Source: Chloroflexi bacterium UBA6077
Lineage (GTDB): Bacteria; Chloroflexota; UBA6077
Direction of reading: 5' to 3'
DNA: 64,000 bases
Assembly (NCBI GenBank): GCA_002436065.1
Contig: DIXP01000084.1
Location: 1 to 64,000, forward strand
The position numbers were made by a program, and so were the translations under genes. This document shows positions 52,352 to 61,544 of this stretch, one piece after another; position 1 is the first letter of the stretch; each line of letters begins with the position of its first letter. Under the pieces are notes generated by a model that saw only the letters and a list, made by a program, of their open reading frames with translations, did no database searches and was not told where the DNA came from.

Positions 52352-54166
52352 CTACTGCCTCTCGAAGGCGTAGTAGAGGTTGGTGCCGGGTAGCTGGTCC
52401 GGCCGGTCCACCCAATCGGGCTTGGCCGGATTGTACTGTCGATAGAACTGGCTACCCAACGCCTGGGAATCCAGGTCAGACGGCAGGCCCGACCCGGTCA
52501 TGATCGACTTCAGGTAGTCCGCCAGCAACAACCCCTGGGTGTATCCATTGGTGGCGTCGTAGTGCATGATCCCTCGCTGGAAGCGCAGATAGACGAAGTT
52601 GCTGTTGTTTGGGTCCCGCTGAGGGCGACTGGTGGGGACCCCCCACAACTCCAGGTTCAGCAGCGGCAGCAGTGCGGGATTCCCATTCCCCTGGGGGAAT
52701 GCGGCCTCCAGCCTCACGGTGTTCACGAAAGCCTGGTAGAAGTTGACTGTCAGCCCCTCGAACTGGTTGGGGGCGTAGGTCCTGACAAACTCCTGCACCC
52801 GCACGTCGTAGTCGACGGAGCCGGGAACGGGCGCGACGGTGGAGAGGGCCGTATCGGGCGAAGGGAAAGTGCTTCCATTGATCTTGGTGTAGGGCATCAG
52901 CCCGGGATCCAGCACGTTCATGGTGCGGGCGCCTCCGTCGGGACCCAACTGCACTATCGCCCGCTGGAAGAACTGGGTGGTGAAGCCCATGAACTGGAAG
53001 GTGCGGCTCACAGGGTAGCCAAAGGTGTTGACGCCACCACGCTTGTTGAAATAGTCCCAGAACACATCGTTGTCGATCCTGAACCCTGTGGCCCCGAAGT
53101 ACCGGACATCGCGGGGGACCGGGGTAGGCGACGGCTGAGGCGTGGCGGCGGGCACCGTGGTAGCCGTCGGCGTGGCCGTGGGTAGGGCTGCCAGGGAGAC
53201 CGCCTTACCTATCCGGTTCCCCGCCTGCTGGGTGAACCACACGTTGCCGTTTGCGTCCACGGCGATCCCATAGGGGGCGCTGCCAGGGGTCGGGACGCCA
53301 TACTCGGTCACAACTCCGCCGGAGACCCGACCGAAGGAGTTGGTGCCCGATGCTGCGTACCAGACGGTCTCAGCCTTGTCCACAGCCACCCAGGTGGGCT
53401 TCCCACCGGCGGTTGGCAAATTGTGCTCGGTGAAGTTGCCGGACGGGGCCATCATACCTATCTTGTTGCCCTCATATTCGGCAAACCACACATTGCCCGA
53501 GCCGTCCAGGGCTATCCCCATGGGGGCGCTGCCGGAGGTTGGCACCTGGTACTCGCTGAACTGGCCGTTGCTGGTGTTCAGCTTGCCGATCTTGTTGCCT
53601 GCCCGTTCGGTGAACCAGACGTTGCCGGATGAATCCGCCACCACGGCCCATGGCTCGCTGTTGGAGGTGGGGACGTTGTACTCGTCGAACTTGCCGGCCT
53701 GAGTCATCTTGCCGATCTTGTTGCCCTTGGTCTCCGCGAACCAGATGTTGCCTGAGCCATCCAGCGCCAGGCCCCTGGGCTCGCTATCGACGGTAGGCAC
53801 GTTGTCCTGTCCGAAGACGCCCGAGTTCAGGTTGCCGATCTTGTTGCCGGCCGTCTCGGTGAACCACACCCGGCCGTTTCCCTCTACGATGACGCCCCAG
53901 GGCTGGCTGTTGGCCGTCGATACGTCGAACTCCTGGAACACACCGTTCTGGTTGATCTTGCCGATCTTATTGCCAGCAGTCTCCGTGAACCAGAGGTTCC
54001 CCGAAGGGTCCACCGCCAGGTTCGATGGCTGGGAGTTGGCTGTCGGCACCCCCCACTCACTAATGGCCACCTGGGCGCCGACGGCCGAGGCCAGGAATAT
54101 GGAGATGGCAATAACCACCCCCGACAAGAAGAGGCGCGCCCATGCATCTCTCAGCAGCAATTTCAC
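52352..54166 (-). CDS. Secreted Vgb-like beta-propeller with C-terminal LGFP-like domain
   Basis: A 604-residue exported protein. A signal segment lies at about 9-31. Seven propeller blades of about 42 residues follow (about 33-330), each like GNVWFTExxGNKIGK, the pattern of virginiamycin B lyase. After a Thr/Pro linker (about 334-355) the C-terminal domain has two LGFP-like units (FGYPVSRTFQFMGFTTQFFQ and WGVPTSRP ... YLRFQRGIMHYD). Known Vgb is a cytoplasmic lyase of about 300 residues; export and the extra domain argue for a binding or sensing role instead. GTG start after AAGGAG. Confidence 0.82.
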   Translation of the reverse strand: MKLLLRDAWARLFLSGVVIAISIFLASAVGAQVAISEWGVPTANSQPSNLAVDPSGNLWFTETAGNKIGKINQNGVFQEFDVSTANSQPWGVIVEGNGRVWFTETAGNKIGNLNSGVFGQDNVPTVDSEPRGLALDGSGNIWFAETKGNKIGKMTQAGKFDEYNVPTSNSEPWAVVADSSGNVWFTERAGNKIGKLNTSNGQFSEYQVPTSGSAPMGIALDGSGNVWFAEYEGNKIGMMAPSGNFTEHNLPTAGGKPTWVAVDKAETVWYAASGTNSFGRVSGGVVTEYGVPTPGSAPYGIAVDANGNVWFTQQAGNRIGKAVSLAALPTATPTATTVPAATPQPSPTPVPRDVRYFGATGFRIDNDVFWDYFNKRGGVNTFGYPVSRTFQFMGFTTQFFQRAIVQLGPDGGARTMNVLDPGLMPYTKINGSTFPSPDTALSTVAPVPGSVDYDVRVQEFVRTYAPNQFEGLTVNFYQAFVNTVRLEAAFPQGNGNPALLPLLNLELWGVPTSRPQRDPNNSNFVYLRFQRGIMHYDATNGYTQGLLLADYLKSIMTGSGLPSDLDSQALGSQFYRQYNPAKPDWVDRPDQLPGTNLYYAFERQ

Positions 54167-54269
54167 AATGTGGTCTCCTTTCTATGTTGAGAGTGTGCGG
54201 TTCTCCCGCTTCTGCATAGGACAACGGACGAGATGCCAAACGGTTTCATGCCCCCGGAGGGGAGGTGCC

Positions 54270-54380
54270 CGGTCTTGCCGCGCCGCCCCTCAGCCGCCCT
54301 TCGGGCGGCCTCTCCCCCAGGGAGAGGCGGTAGACCAGTTCCCTCTCCCTTGGGGAGAGGGTCAGGGTGAGGGGGAGTGC
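54270..54380. repeat. GGGAGAGGG-type dispersed repeat, copy 2
   Basis: The 440-base gap between the propeller gene and the sigma factor gene contains GCCGCCC-TTCG-GGCGGC, CTCTCCCCCAGGGAGAG and CCCTCTCCCTTGGGGAGAGG followed by GTCAGGGTGAGGGGGA. These are stacked hairpins of the same type as at 19775-19867. No gene is visible in the gap. Confidence 0.62.
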
Positions 54381-54606
54381 CACCAGACCGAGAAAGGCCC
54401 ACCTTGACCGCTAAACCGTGCTAAGGTAGGCTAAGCCCGAGTAACAGATGGATCTCCCTGGGGTCAAGAAAAGCATGTGGGGCAGTTCTCACGCCACGTG
54501 CAACTGCCCATATCCCAAGTTCCCTTCCTCGACCGTTACCGCTCGCTCCTTCGCCCGTTGTGCGGAGTGAACGCGGGACTGCCGAGGCTCGACCTCCCGA
54601 AGCGCA

Positions 54607-55278
54607 TTGTCGAACGGGGTCACCTCCCCGAGGCAAGGAGCGAGCAGACTGGACGCGATAGATCGCAACGCCACCGACCGCAGAGTGGCCACCTTCGATG
54701 AGGTGTACCTGGCCTATCGGACGCCGCTCTACGGCCATGCCCTGCGCATGATAGGCAATGAGGCAGATGCCGAGGACCTGTCGGTGGCGGCCTTCGAGAA
54801 GGCGCTGAAGGCATGGGATCGACGTCCTCCCGACAACGAGATGCGCCCTTGGTTGTTCAGGATCACCACCAATTGCTGCCTCGACGAACTGCGCCGACGC
54901 AAGCTGATCCAGTGGTCACCCTGGGACACCTTCGTCAGCCTGTTCCACCCCAGTCAGGTGGCATCCGACGACCCAGAACGAGAGGCGCTTCGCGGGGAGA
55001 AAGCCGACCTTGTGCAGTTGGCCCTCTCCAAGCTGTCTCCCAGGGATCGAGCGGCCCTGGTGATGCGCGAGTGCTACGGCCTCTCCATGGAGGAGGTTGG
55101 CAAGGTCCTCGACATCTCCCGGGACGCAGCGAAGATGATGATGTTTCGCGCCCGCGAGCGTATGCGCACGGCCTACCTGGAGGTGGGCGGTGAGCCGCCC
55201 GGGGGTTTTGGCACAACGATACCCGAGGCAGTGAAGGCGGCAAGATCTACAACCGCCAGGAAAGCGATCCAAGGATGA
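54607..55278 (+). CDS. ECF-type RNA polymerase sigma factor
   Basis: A protein of up to 223 residues. Region 2 runs FDEVYLAYRTPLYGHALRMI to DAEDLSVAAFEKALKAW, and region 4 contains LSPRDRAALVMRECYGLSME with EVGKVLDISRDAAKMMMFRA, the usual -35-binding helix-turn-helix. The start is uncertain: the frame opens at TTG 54607, an AAGGAG lies before a CTG at 54649, and a GTG occurs at 54685. The anti-sigma gene overlaps its stop (ATGA), a typical arrangement. It probably activates its own operon and some of the surrounding envelope genes. Confidence 0.88.
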   Translation: MSNGVTSPRQGASRLDAIDRNATDRRVATFDEVYLAYRTPLYGHALRMIGNEADAEDLSVAAFEKALKAWDRRPPDNEMRPWLFRITTNCCLDELRRRKLIQWSPWDTFVSLFHPSQVASDDPEREALRGEKADLVQLALSKLSPRDRAALVMRECYGLSMEEVGKVLDISRDAAKMMMFRARERMRTAYLEVGGEPPGGFGTTIPEAVKAARSTTARKAIQG

Positions 55279-57026
55279 AGAGTTTCTACGTGGCTACGCA
55301 CCCTGTGGACCCAGCCGAGATCTCCGCCTATCGTGATGGCGACCTGGAGGACTCCAGGCGCAGAATAGTCGAACGCCATGTGGAGGACTGTACCAACTGC
55401 CGTGAGCGGCTGCTCGCCTACGAGCTGGTCGGGTCGGAGCTTCGAGCGCGGGCAGACATCACGGTCCCCTCCTCCCTGGACCGCCGGGTTGGCGCCCTCG
55501 CAGCCTCCCACAGGGAACCGAGGCGGTGGCGATTCTCGCCTGTCTGGACCCTGCGTCCAGCCTGGGTCGTGGTCGCACTTGCCCTGATGGTGGCGGCCAC
55601 CCTTTTCTACGGGCTGCCCTTCACGGGCAACGGCTCAGGCCCGCTGGTGGCGGCCGCCTACCTGTACAGCGATCAGGGCGAGCCAGCGATCGAGGTGCAT
55701 TTCTCTGAGCCGGTGAACCGTGATGAGGTTGCCCGCACGCTGCGCATCGAGCCAGCCGTCGAGCTGAACGTGGGTTGGCGAGGAGACACCATGGTGGTGA
55801 AGCCGGTGGAGCCGATCCAGCCAGCCAGAGAGTACACCCTGAGCCTGAAGCCCAGCGGTCCAGAGAGTTCGGCAACTCCCGTGGCATTGCATTTCGCCGG
55901 CGACACACCGTCCACTCCGGTGGCCCTGGTAACACCGCCCGCCGCGGCGATTGCGCCCTCGGCCACCCCGAGCGCGACTGCCACGACGACCGCTACCCCT
56001 ACGCCACGAAGCACGCAACTCGCCACGGCCTCGCCTGCCGTAGGGTCGAATCTGCCGGGATTGCCCCAGAGCGGAGGAACCGCAACGCCTTCACCCACAG
56101 CTACCTCCGCGACACCCCAGGTAACGACTGCTCCCACCACCGCCGCGAGCCCGGCGGGAGGCACACCGGGGACAACGACGCCGACCACCGCCACGCCAAC
56201 TACTCCCGCGCCCACCGCCACCACGCCAACCGCCACCACAGCGACCGACGCCACGCCCACGATGGTCGGCGACGCCTCACCGACGGTTAGCCCCACTATG
56301 GGGGTCGAGACACCAGCGGAAACGGCCACTCCACCAACAGGCCCCACGGATGCCATCGCGACTCCCGCGCCCACAGTGGAAGAGCCCGTGGCCACGCCAT
56401 CTGCCACCATGGAGCAGCCCCTGGCAACTCGAACACCCATACCACCCAGGGCTACGGCCGCTCCCACTAACACCGCTCTCCCGACGGCAACGGCTACGGC
56501 AGCCAAACCGCCTGAGCCTGCAGCCGGCAGGGCCTATGAGACCGCCAGCGCCAAAAGCCCCATGGCAGCCGCCCGGCTGGGCACACCCAGCACCGAGGAA
56601 CGGAAGGTGACCCTTTCCCACCAGGACTTCCAGCTAGGAGCCATGCTCTGGCAGGCCGACACTCGTGAGATCCTGATGCTCCAGGACGATGGGGCCTGGA
56701 CCATCCATCGGGACACATGGAATGAACAGGAGCGGCTCACCTACTCCGGGCCGGTTCCACCTGGGGTAACGGTACCCAGCGGGAGGTTCGGCAAGCTGTG
56801 GTCGTCGACGCCCGACGTGCGACTGGCACTGGGGTGGGCCACGGCGGCCGAGCACTCGTTGGTCGGTGCAGTCCAGGATTTCACCGGGGGACGGCTGCTG
56901 ATGGAGGGGGAGAAACTGGTCTACGCCCTCTATCCGGATGGAAGCTGGGAGGCATTCGGCGCGCGGCGGATCGCGCCGCCGATCGAGCCATCGGCCGCAC
57001 CCGTTCCGCCCACGCCGGCAGGCTAG
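55275..57026 (+). CDS. Transmembrane anti-sigma factor with large extracytoplasmic part
   Basis: A 583-residue protein. The cytoplasmic N-terminus has the zinc-binding anti-sigma motif (His35, Cys39, Cys42). A membrane helix (about 95-115) is followed by an Ig-like domain (about 125-210; VHFSEPVNRDEVARTLRIEP), a Thr/Pro/Ala-rich linker of about 230 residues, and a C-terminal domain (about 450-570). The latter contains FGKLW and LALGWA, resembling sensor or cell-wall-binding modules of secreted proteins. Expected to hold the sigma factor until an envelope signal is received; what is sensed is unknown. Confidence 0.85.
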   Translation: MKSFYVATHPVDPAEISAYRDGDLEDSRRRIVERHVEDCTNCRERLLAYELVGSELRARADITVPSSLDRRVGALAASHREPRRWRFSPVWTLRPAWVVVALALMVAATLFYGLPFTGNGSGPLVAAAYLYSDQGEPAIEVHFSEPVNRDEVARTLRIEPAVELNVGWRGDTMVVKPVEPIQPAREYTLSLKPSGPESSATPVALHFAGDTPSTPVALVTPPAAAIAPSATPSATATTTATPTPRSTQLATASPAVGSNLPGLPQSGGTATPSPTATSATPQVTTAPTTAASPAGGTPGTTTPTTATPTTPAPTATTPTATTATDATPTMVGDASPTVSPTMGVETPAETATPPTGPTDAIATPAPTVEEPVATPSATMEQPLATRTPIPPRATAAPTNTALPTATATAAKPPEPAAGRAYETASAKSPMAAARLGTPSTEERKVTLSHQDFQLGAMLWQADTREILMLQDDGAWTIHRDTWNEQERLTYSGPVPPGVTVPSGRFGKLWSSTPDVRLALGWATAAEHSLVGAVQDFTGGRLLMEGEKLVYALYPDGSWEAFGARRIAPPIEPSAAPVPPTPAG

Positions 57027-57041
57027 CCCTTCGCCAGCGTG

Positions 57042-57145
57042 GTCCTAATGACTGTCATCCTGAGCCTGCATCACGTCATCCTGACCACCCTGCCCGGTGT
57101 CATCCTGAGCGTGGAGCGAAGGACCTCCTGTTCTTCAGAGAGCAG
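57042..57145. repeat. GTCATCCTGAGC repeat cluster
   Basis: Three imperfect direct copies of TGTCATCCTGAGC / CGTCATCCTGACC lie within 70 bases, the last continuing as GTGGAGCGAAGGACCTCC. I recognise this motif as a widespread dispersed palindromic repeat in GC-rich bacterial genomes. Noncoding. Confidence 0.5.
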
Positions 57146-57185
57146 CGCACAGACTTTCGATTACCCAATACTAAAGGAGGATACA

Positions 57186-59033
57186 TTGAAAAAGATCGGC
57201 ATCGCGTTTTCCCTTCTCCTCGCGCTGGGGATGCTGCTCACTGCGGCACCCATCGGAGCAGCGCCAGAAAACCTCGACTACGACATTCCCAACGGCCACT
57301 TCTTCACGCAGGCCAACAGCCATCCCCTCGGCACCGAACCCACGGGCTACTCCGTCACCAACGAGGATGGGGTCGCCTTCTGGGACGCATTCAAGGCGTT
57401 CGGCGGCGAGCATGTAGTTGGCTACCCAGTCAGTCGCCGCTTCGTCTACGATGGCTTCGTCACCCAGGCCATGCAGAAGATGGTCTTCCAGTGGCGACCC
57501 GACACCAACGAGGTCTGGTTCCTCAACACCTTCGACGCCCTCCACGACAAGGACAAGGACGACTGGCTCCTCGTCTACCGCCAGACTCCCAAGCCCTTCG
57601 ATACCTCACCAGACAACGGCCTCTCCTGGGATGCCATCGTCAAGCGCCACCAGGCGTTCCTAGACCAGAACGAGCCGATCAAGAAGGTCTACTTCTCAGA
57701 TCCCTACCCCGTCGATCACTACGGCCTCCCCGTCGCCACCGCCGATATGGGCAACTCCTTCGTCATCCGTGCCCAACGAGCTACCTTCCAGTACTGGAAG
57801 GAGGACGTGCCTTGGGCTAAGAAGGGCGACGTCTCAGTGGCCAACGGCGGCGACCTCGCCAAGGAGGCGGGTCTCTGGCCAGACAGCGCCATAACCCCCG
57901 AACAGCCGCCAGCTCAGTCCGTTGGTTTCACCCCAACCCCCACGCCAACCAGACAGCCTATGGACCGGCCGATCCCGGCCGCCGGCTCCAACGCCTACAA
58001 GGCCAAGAGCCCCGAGTACGGCATGAACATCTTCCTCTGGGGCAATCCCAACTCCACCCAGCGGGATCTCCAGAAGGTGCTCGATGCTCGCTTCAACTGG
58101 CAGAAGACCCTCTTCCAGTGGCGTTGGATCGAGCCCGTAAAGGGTCAGTTCCACTGGACTGAGTCCGATCGTCTCGTCAAAGCCTCCTCAGATGCCGGTG
58201 TCAAGATCATCGCAAGGCTCGACTTCCAGCCCGACTGGGCTCGCTCCGACAGCGCCCACAACGGCCCTCCCGATAACCCTCAGGACTTCAGCGACTTCGT
58301 CTACTCCCTGGTGGATCGCTACAAGTCCGGCTCTCCCTACGGCCATATCGACGCTGTCGAGATCTGGAACGAGCCAAACCTCTCCCGTGAATGGGGCGAT
58401 AAGAAGCCCGATGCCGCCCAATATGTCCAGCTGCTGAAGGCGGGCTACGAGGGCGCTAAGAGGGCCGATCCCTCAGTCACCGTCATCACCGCTGGTCTAA
58501 CCCCAACAGGTACCTGGAACAACGAGGCCACTCCCGACGATCTCTTCCTCCAGCAGATGTACGATGCCGGCGCTAAGGCTTACTTCGATGTCTTGGGTGC
58601 CCACGGCGCGGGCTTCAAGGCCCCCCCAGAGATGAGCCCCGATGCGGTCGCCTCCAATCCCTCTTACGGGGGGCATCGCTTCTTCTGCTTCCGCAGGGTC
58701 GAGGACCTCAGGGCGGTCATGGTCAAGAACGGTGACTCCAACAAGCAGGTCTGGTTACTCGAGTTCGGCTGGACTTCCGATGAGGTCCACCCTGCCTACG
58801 CTTGGCATAAGGTCACCGAGCAGCAGAAGGCTGACTACATCGTCGGCGCCTACAAATGGGCTGCCTCCAATTGGTCTCCATGGATCGGCGTCATGACTCT
58901 GTGGAACTTGCCTGACCCAAGCTGGGGCACCGACAGGGAGGAGTATTGGTGGTCTATAGCCAACAACAACGGCACGGACAGGCCAGCCTTCACTAAGCTG
59001 AAGGAGTCTCGACTGTCAGGCTACCTGCCCTAG
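57186..59033 (+). CDS. Secreted clan GH-A glycoside hydrolase with N-terminal LGFP-like domain
   Basis: A 615-residue exported protein. A signal peptide (about 1-26) is followed by two LGFP-like units (about 30-230; VVGYPVSRRFVYDGFVTQAM and YGLPVATADMGNSFVIRAQR), a short Thr/Pro linker, and a TIM-barrel glycosidase (about 270-615) of GH39/GH5-like type. Acid/base Glu396 lies in EIWNEPN and the likely nucleophile Glu526 in LLEFGWTSDE. The start is TTG 57186 with AAAGGAGG before it. It probably cuts an extracellular polysaccharide; the substrate is unknown. Confidence 0.85.
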   Translation: MKKIGIAFSLLLALGMLLTAAPIGAAPENLDYDIPNGHFFTQANSHPLGTEPTGYSVTNEDGVAFWDAFKAFGGEHVVGYPVSRRFVYDGFVTQAMQKMVFQWRPDTNEVWFLNTFDALHDKDKDDWLLVYRQTPKPFDTSPDNGLSWDAIVKRHQAFLDQNEPIKKVYFSDPYPVDHYGLPVATADMGNSFVIRAQRATFQYWKEDVPWAKKGDVSVANGGDLAKEAGLWPDSAITPEQPPAQSVGFTPTPTPTRQPMDRPIPAAGSNAYKAKSPEYGMNIFLWGNPNSTQRDLQKVLDARFNWQKTLFQWRWIEPVKGQFHWTESDRLVKASSDAGVKIIARLDFQPDWARSDSAHNGPPDNPQDFSDFVYSLVDRYKSGSPYGHIDAVEIWNEPNLSREWGDKKPDAAQYVQLLKAGYEGAKRADPSVTVITAGLTPTGTWNNEATPDDLFLQQMYDAGAKAYFDVLGAHGAGFKAPPEMSPDAVASNPSYGGHRFFCFRRVEDLRAVMVKNGDSNKQVWLLEFGWTSDEVHPAYAWHKVTEQQKADYIVGAYKWAASNWSPWIGVMTLWNLPDPSWGTDREEYWWSIANNNGTDRPAFTKLKESRLSGYLP

Positions 59034-59066
59034 GGCAAAACACGCAAGACACGGAGATGAGGGGAT

Positions 59067-59099
59067 GGGGCTCCCTCTCCCGCGGGGAGAGGGAGCCCC
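59067..59099 (+). terminator. Hairpin after the glycosidase (repeat-family sequence)
   Basis: Perfect 15-base arms (59067-59081 and 59085-59099) around a 3-base loop, 33 bases beyond the glycosidase stop. The sequence is of the CTCCCTCTCC/GGAGAGGGAG type shared with the dispersed repeats, suggesting that the repeat family doubles as terminators. Confidence 0.65.
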
Positions 59100-59224
59100 A
59101 TCCCCCTATCCCTCACCACTTATCCCCCCCCATCCTTCACCACTCATCCCCCCGTCCCCACGAGGGCACCAGAATTGCGCTCCTGCGGACTCCAGGTGAA
59201 AAACAACCCAGGGGAGGTGACAGC

Positions 59225-59659
59225 ATGCTCGATGGAGGAAGCCTGCTAGCCCAGTGGGGGAGCCTCATACCCTTCGTATTGTTGGTGCTGGGGATCGTGC
59301 TCTTCTTCTACTGGTCCGAGAAATCGGAGCGTCAGGCGAACGAGAAGGCGAAGCTGTTGGTAGGCTCAATCCTGACTCCGGAAGAACTCCAGCAACTCCA
59401 CACAGCAGGATATCTGGAGATTTCCAGCCGGCTTCACCCGGGTCGCGCCTATCGAATACCCTCTGGACCAGGAATGGTAGAGGTAATCGAAGCCGGAAAA
59501 TGCAGCGAGAGGCTGTGCGTCCAGTCAATGGAGCAGATCCCGCAGCCTGAGGTCGTGCTGATGCATAAGCTTATGATCGAGGGGAACGAGCCAGAGTATT
59601 TGGAGAAGGCAAACCACTTCCCCTGCTACTTCTGGTCTCCCGGGGGGAATTCGACCTGA
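59225..59659 (+). CDS. Small single-pass membrane protein, unknown
   Basis: A 144-residue protein with one N-terminal membrane helix (about 11-28; SLIPFVLLVLGIVLFFYW) followed by a charged linker and a compact domain of about 90 residues. That domain has three cysteines (one in ERLCVQ). I do not recognise the family. ATG 59225 follows GGGAGGTG. The truncated FtsH-like gene begins 44 bases later, and FtsH proteins normally have an N-terminal membrane segment, so this could be a separated partner; that is speculative. Confidence 0.65.
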   Translation: MLDGGSLLAQWGSLIPFVLLVLGIVLFFYWSEKSERQANEKAKLLVGSILTPEELQQLHTAGYLEISSRLHPGRAYRIPSGPGMVEVIEAGKCSERLCVQSMEQIPQPEVVLMHKLMIEGNEPEYLEKANHFPCYFWSPGGNST

Positions 59660-59703
59660 GACTCCCGAGTTATGGACTCCAACTCACCGGCAATGCTCCC
59701 GAG

Positions 59704-60906
59704 ATGGGAGTCTCTCCTCGCCTGGAACGGCTCCATCTCCATCCCCAAGACCGAGGATCGCGGGAGATGGTACTACAGGCTGGCGGCTCCCAGTTCGTGG
59801 AGATGTACGTCGGGGTTGGAGCAAAGCGGGTCAGAGAGATGTTCGAGCAGGCTAAGAAGTCGGCCCCCTGCGTGGTCTTCATCGACGAGATCGACGCCGT
59901 CGGCAGGCGCCGAGGCGGCTCTCAGTACAGCAACGAGGAAAGGGAGCAAACGCTCAACCAGATCCTGGTCGAGATGGACGGCTTCGAGGAGGGCACGTGC
60001 GTGGTGGTGATGGCGGCGACCAACCGGCCGGATGTGCTGGACCAGGCATTGCTGCGTCCAGGGCGTTTCGACCGCCAGATCAGCACCAGCCTTCCGGACG
60101 TCAAGGGGCGGCGCGACATCCTGGAGATCCACGCGCGCCACAAGCCGCTCTCAGATGGGATCGACATGGACGATCTGGCGCGTGAGACCAGCGGCATGTC
60201 GGGCGCGGACCTGGAGAACCTTCTGAACGAGGCAGCCCTGCTTGCGGCCAAGGAGAACCGGACCAGCATCGAGAAGGAGGATCTCGACGAGGCCATGGAG
60301 CGGGTTACGGTGGGGCTGGCCCACAAGAACCGGCCCATGCAACCCGAGGAACGGCGGATGGTGGCGATACACGAGGCGGGCCACGCCCTGGTCGCGCACC
60401 TCCTTCCCGAGTTGGAGCCGGTGCGCAAGATATCCATAGTAGCCAGGGGAGCCGCGGGCGGCTACACCAAGTTGATGGGAGACGCCGGACGGCATCTCCT
60501 GACGGAAACGCACCTGAGGGCGCGCATCGCCTTCGCCCTGGGAGAGATGGCGGCGGAAGAGGTCGCGAACGGGGTGCGCTCGACCGGAGCCGCCAGTGAC
60601 TTCCGCCGGGCCAACGAAGTCGCGAAGGCGATGGTATACCAGTATGGCATGAGCGTCGAACTGGGGCCGGTGGTAATAGACGCCGAATTCCAGCAGCCCG
60701 TCAGTCCGGATCTCCTGGACAGGGCAGAAAGGGAGACCCGCCGCATCCTGGGGGAGGAGACGCTCAGGGCCCGCCACCTGATCGAGTCCCACCGCCAGGG
60801 TCTAGACCGCCTCGTGGCTGCCCTCCTCGAAGCCGATTCCCTGGAGGGGGAGCTACTTGGCCAACTGCTGGGCGCTATTCCCCCCCTCCGCCAGGCCGCG
60901 GCCTAG
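59704..60906 (+). CDS. FtsH-like AAA+/M41 protease lacking Walker A
   Basis: A 400-residue protein matching FtsH from just after the ATP-binding P-loop to the C-terminus. Present are [20 protein letters not shown], Walker [13 protein letters not shown], sensor-1 AATNRPD, arginine fingers RPGRFDRQ, and the zinc protease motif HEAGH (His223). The third ligand Asp lies in [14 protein letters not shown]. The membrane segments and the GPPGTGKT P-loop are absent. About 22 N-terminal residues do not match FtsH and weak translation signals precede them. Either a decayed gene or an ATP-independent M41 peptidase. Confidence 0.8.
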   Translation: MGVSPRLERLHLHPQDRGSREMVLQAGGSQFVEMYVGVGAKRVREMFEQAKKSAPCVVFIDEIDAVGRRRGGSQYSNEEREQTLNQILVEMDGFEEGTCVVVMAATNRPDVLDQALLRPGRFDRQISTSLPDVKGRRDILEIHARHKPLSDGIDMDDLARETSGMSGADLENLLNEAALLAAKENRTSIEKEDLDEAMERVTVGLAHKNRPMQPEERRMVAIHEAGHALVAHLLPELEPVRKISIVARGAAGGYTKLMGDAGRHLLTETHLRARIAFALGEMAAEEVANGVRSTGAASDFRRANEVAKAMVYQYGMSVELGPVVIDAEFQQPVSPDLLDRAERETRRILGEETLRARHLIESHRQGLDRLVAALLEADSLEGELLGQLLGAIPPLRQAAA

Positions 60907-60926
60907 TGATCGCCTTGCTCGGCTGT

Positions 60927-61400
60927 CTAATCGCTCCTGAGGGGCAAGTAGATGTCGAACAGGGCGTCCATCAGGCGGGGATCTGTCTCCGGAACGAACA
61001 ACTCCGGTGTGAGGCACTCCTCCAGCAGGGGGTTGTCGCCCAGGGCGCGGCCACCTTCCATGCACCACCGGACCAACCTGCCCCACACCTCGGTGATCTC
61101 CACTAGTCGGCAGCGGGTTACGGCAAACAGACCGCCACGGAAGTCTTTGATCTCCACCCCGTCCCCTGCCTCGACTTCCGGGCCGATTACCATCCACTGC
61201 TCGTAGCCGTAGATAGAGTTTCCGGGCTCGGGATTGGGGTTGTTGAATCCAAAGAAATGGCGCGCCTTGAGATCGCCAAGTAGACCTCTCACCTGTCCCC
61301 ATTGAACCAGCGCTCTCCAGGCGGACTCCTCCGGATTCGGGCCAAACCCGCGAAATGAGGCAACCCTCATTGGCCCCAAAGACACATCCCTGACTTCCAT
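60927..61400 (-). CDS. GyrI-like small-molecule-binding domain protein
   Basis: A 157-residue stand-alone effector-binding (GyrI/AraC_E_bind-like) domain. It starts MEVRDVSLGPMRVASFRGFG and has FFGFNNPNPEPGN, YGYEQWMVIG and FRGGLFAVTRC, typical of the SOUL/GyrI fold that binds hydrophobic ligands. No DNA-binding domain is attached. ATG 61400 is preceded by GGTGAGTGAG; a GTG three codons earlier is an alternative. Role probably ligand sequestration or hydrolysis. Confidence 0.75.
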   Translation of the reverse strand: MEVRDVSLGPMRVASFRGFGPNPEESAWRALVQWGQVRGLLGDLKARHFFGFNNPNPEPGNSIYGYEQWMVIGPEVEAGDGVEIKDFRGGLFAVTRCRLVEITEVWGRLVRWCMEGGRALGDNPLLEECLTPELFVPETDPRLMDALFDIYLPLRSD

Positions 61401-61544
61401 CTCACTCACCGAATGGCCTCCCTTCGCCTCGTCGGCATGCAACACCGTGAAACCTTGCCGCATACAGCTTCATTGATTGAAAACCTGTCAGCAGCCAACA
61501 AGCAGATAGTAGCATCCGTGGGAAACATCAGATACCCCCTCTCG

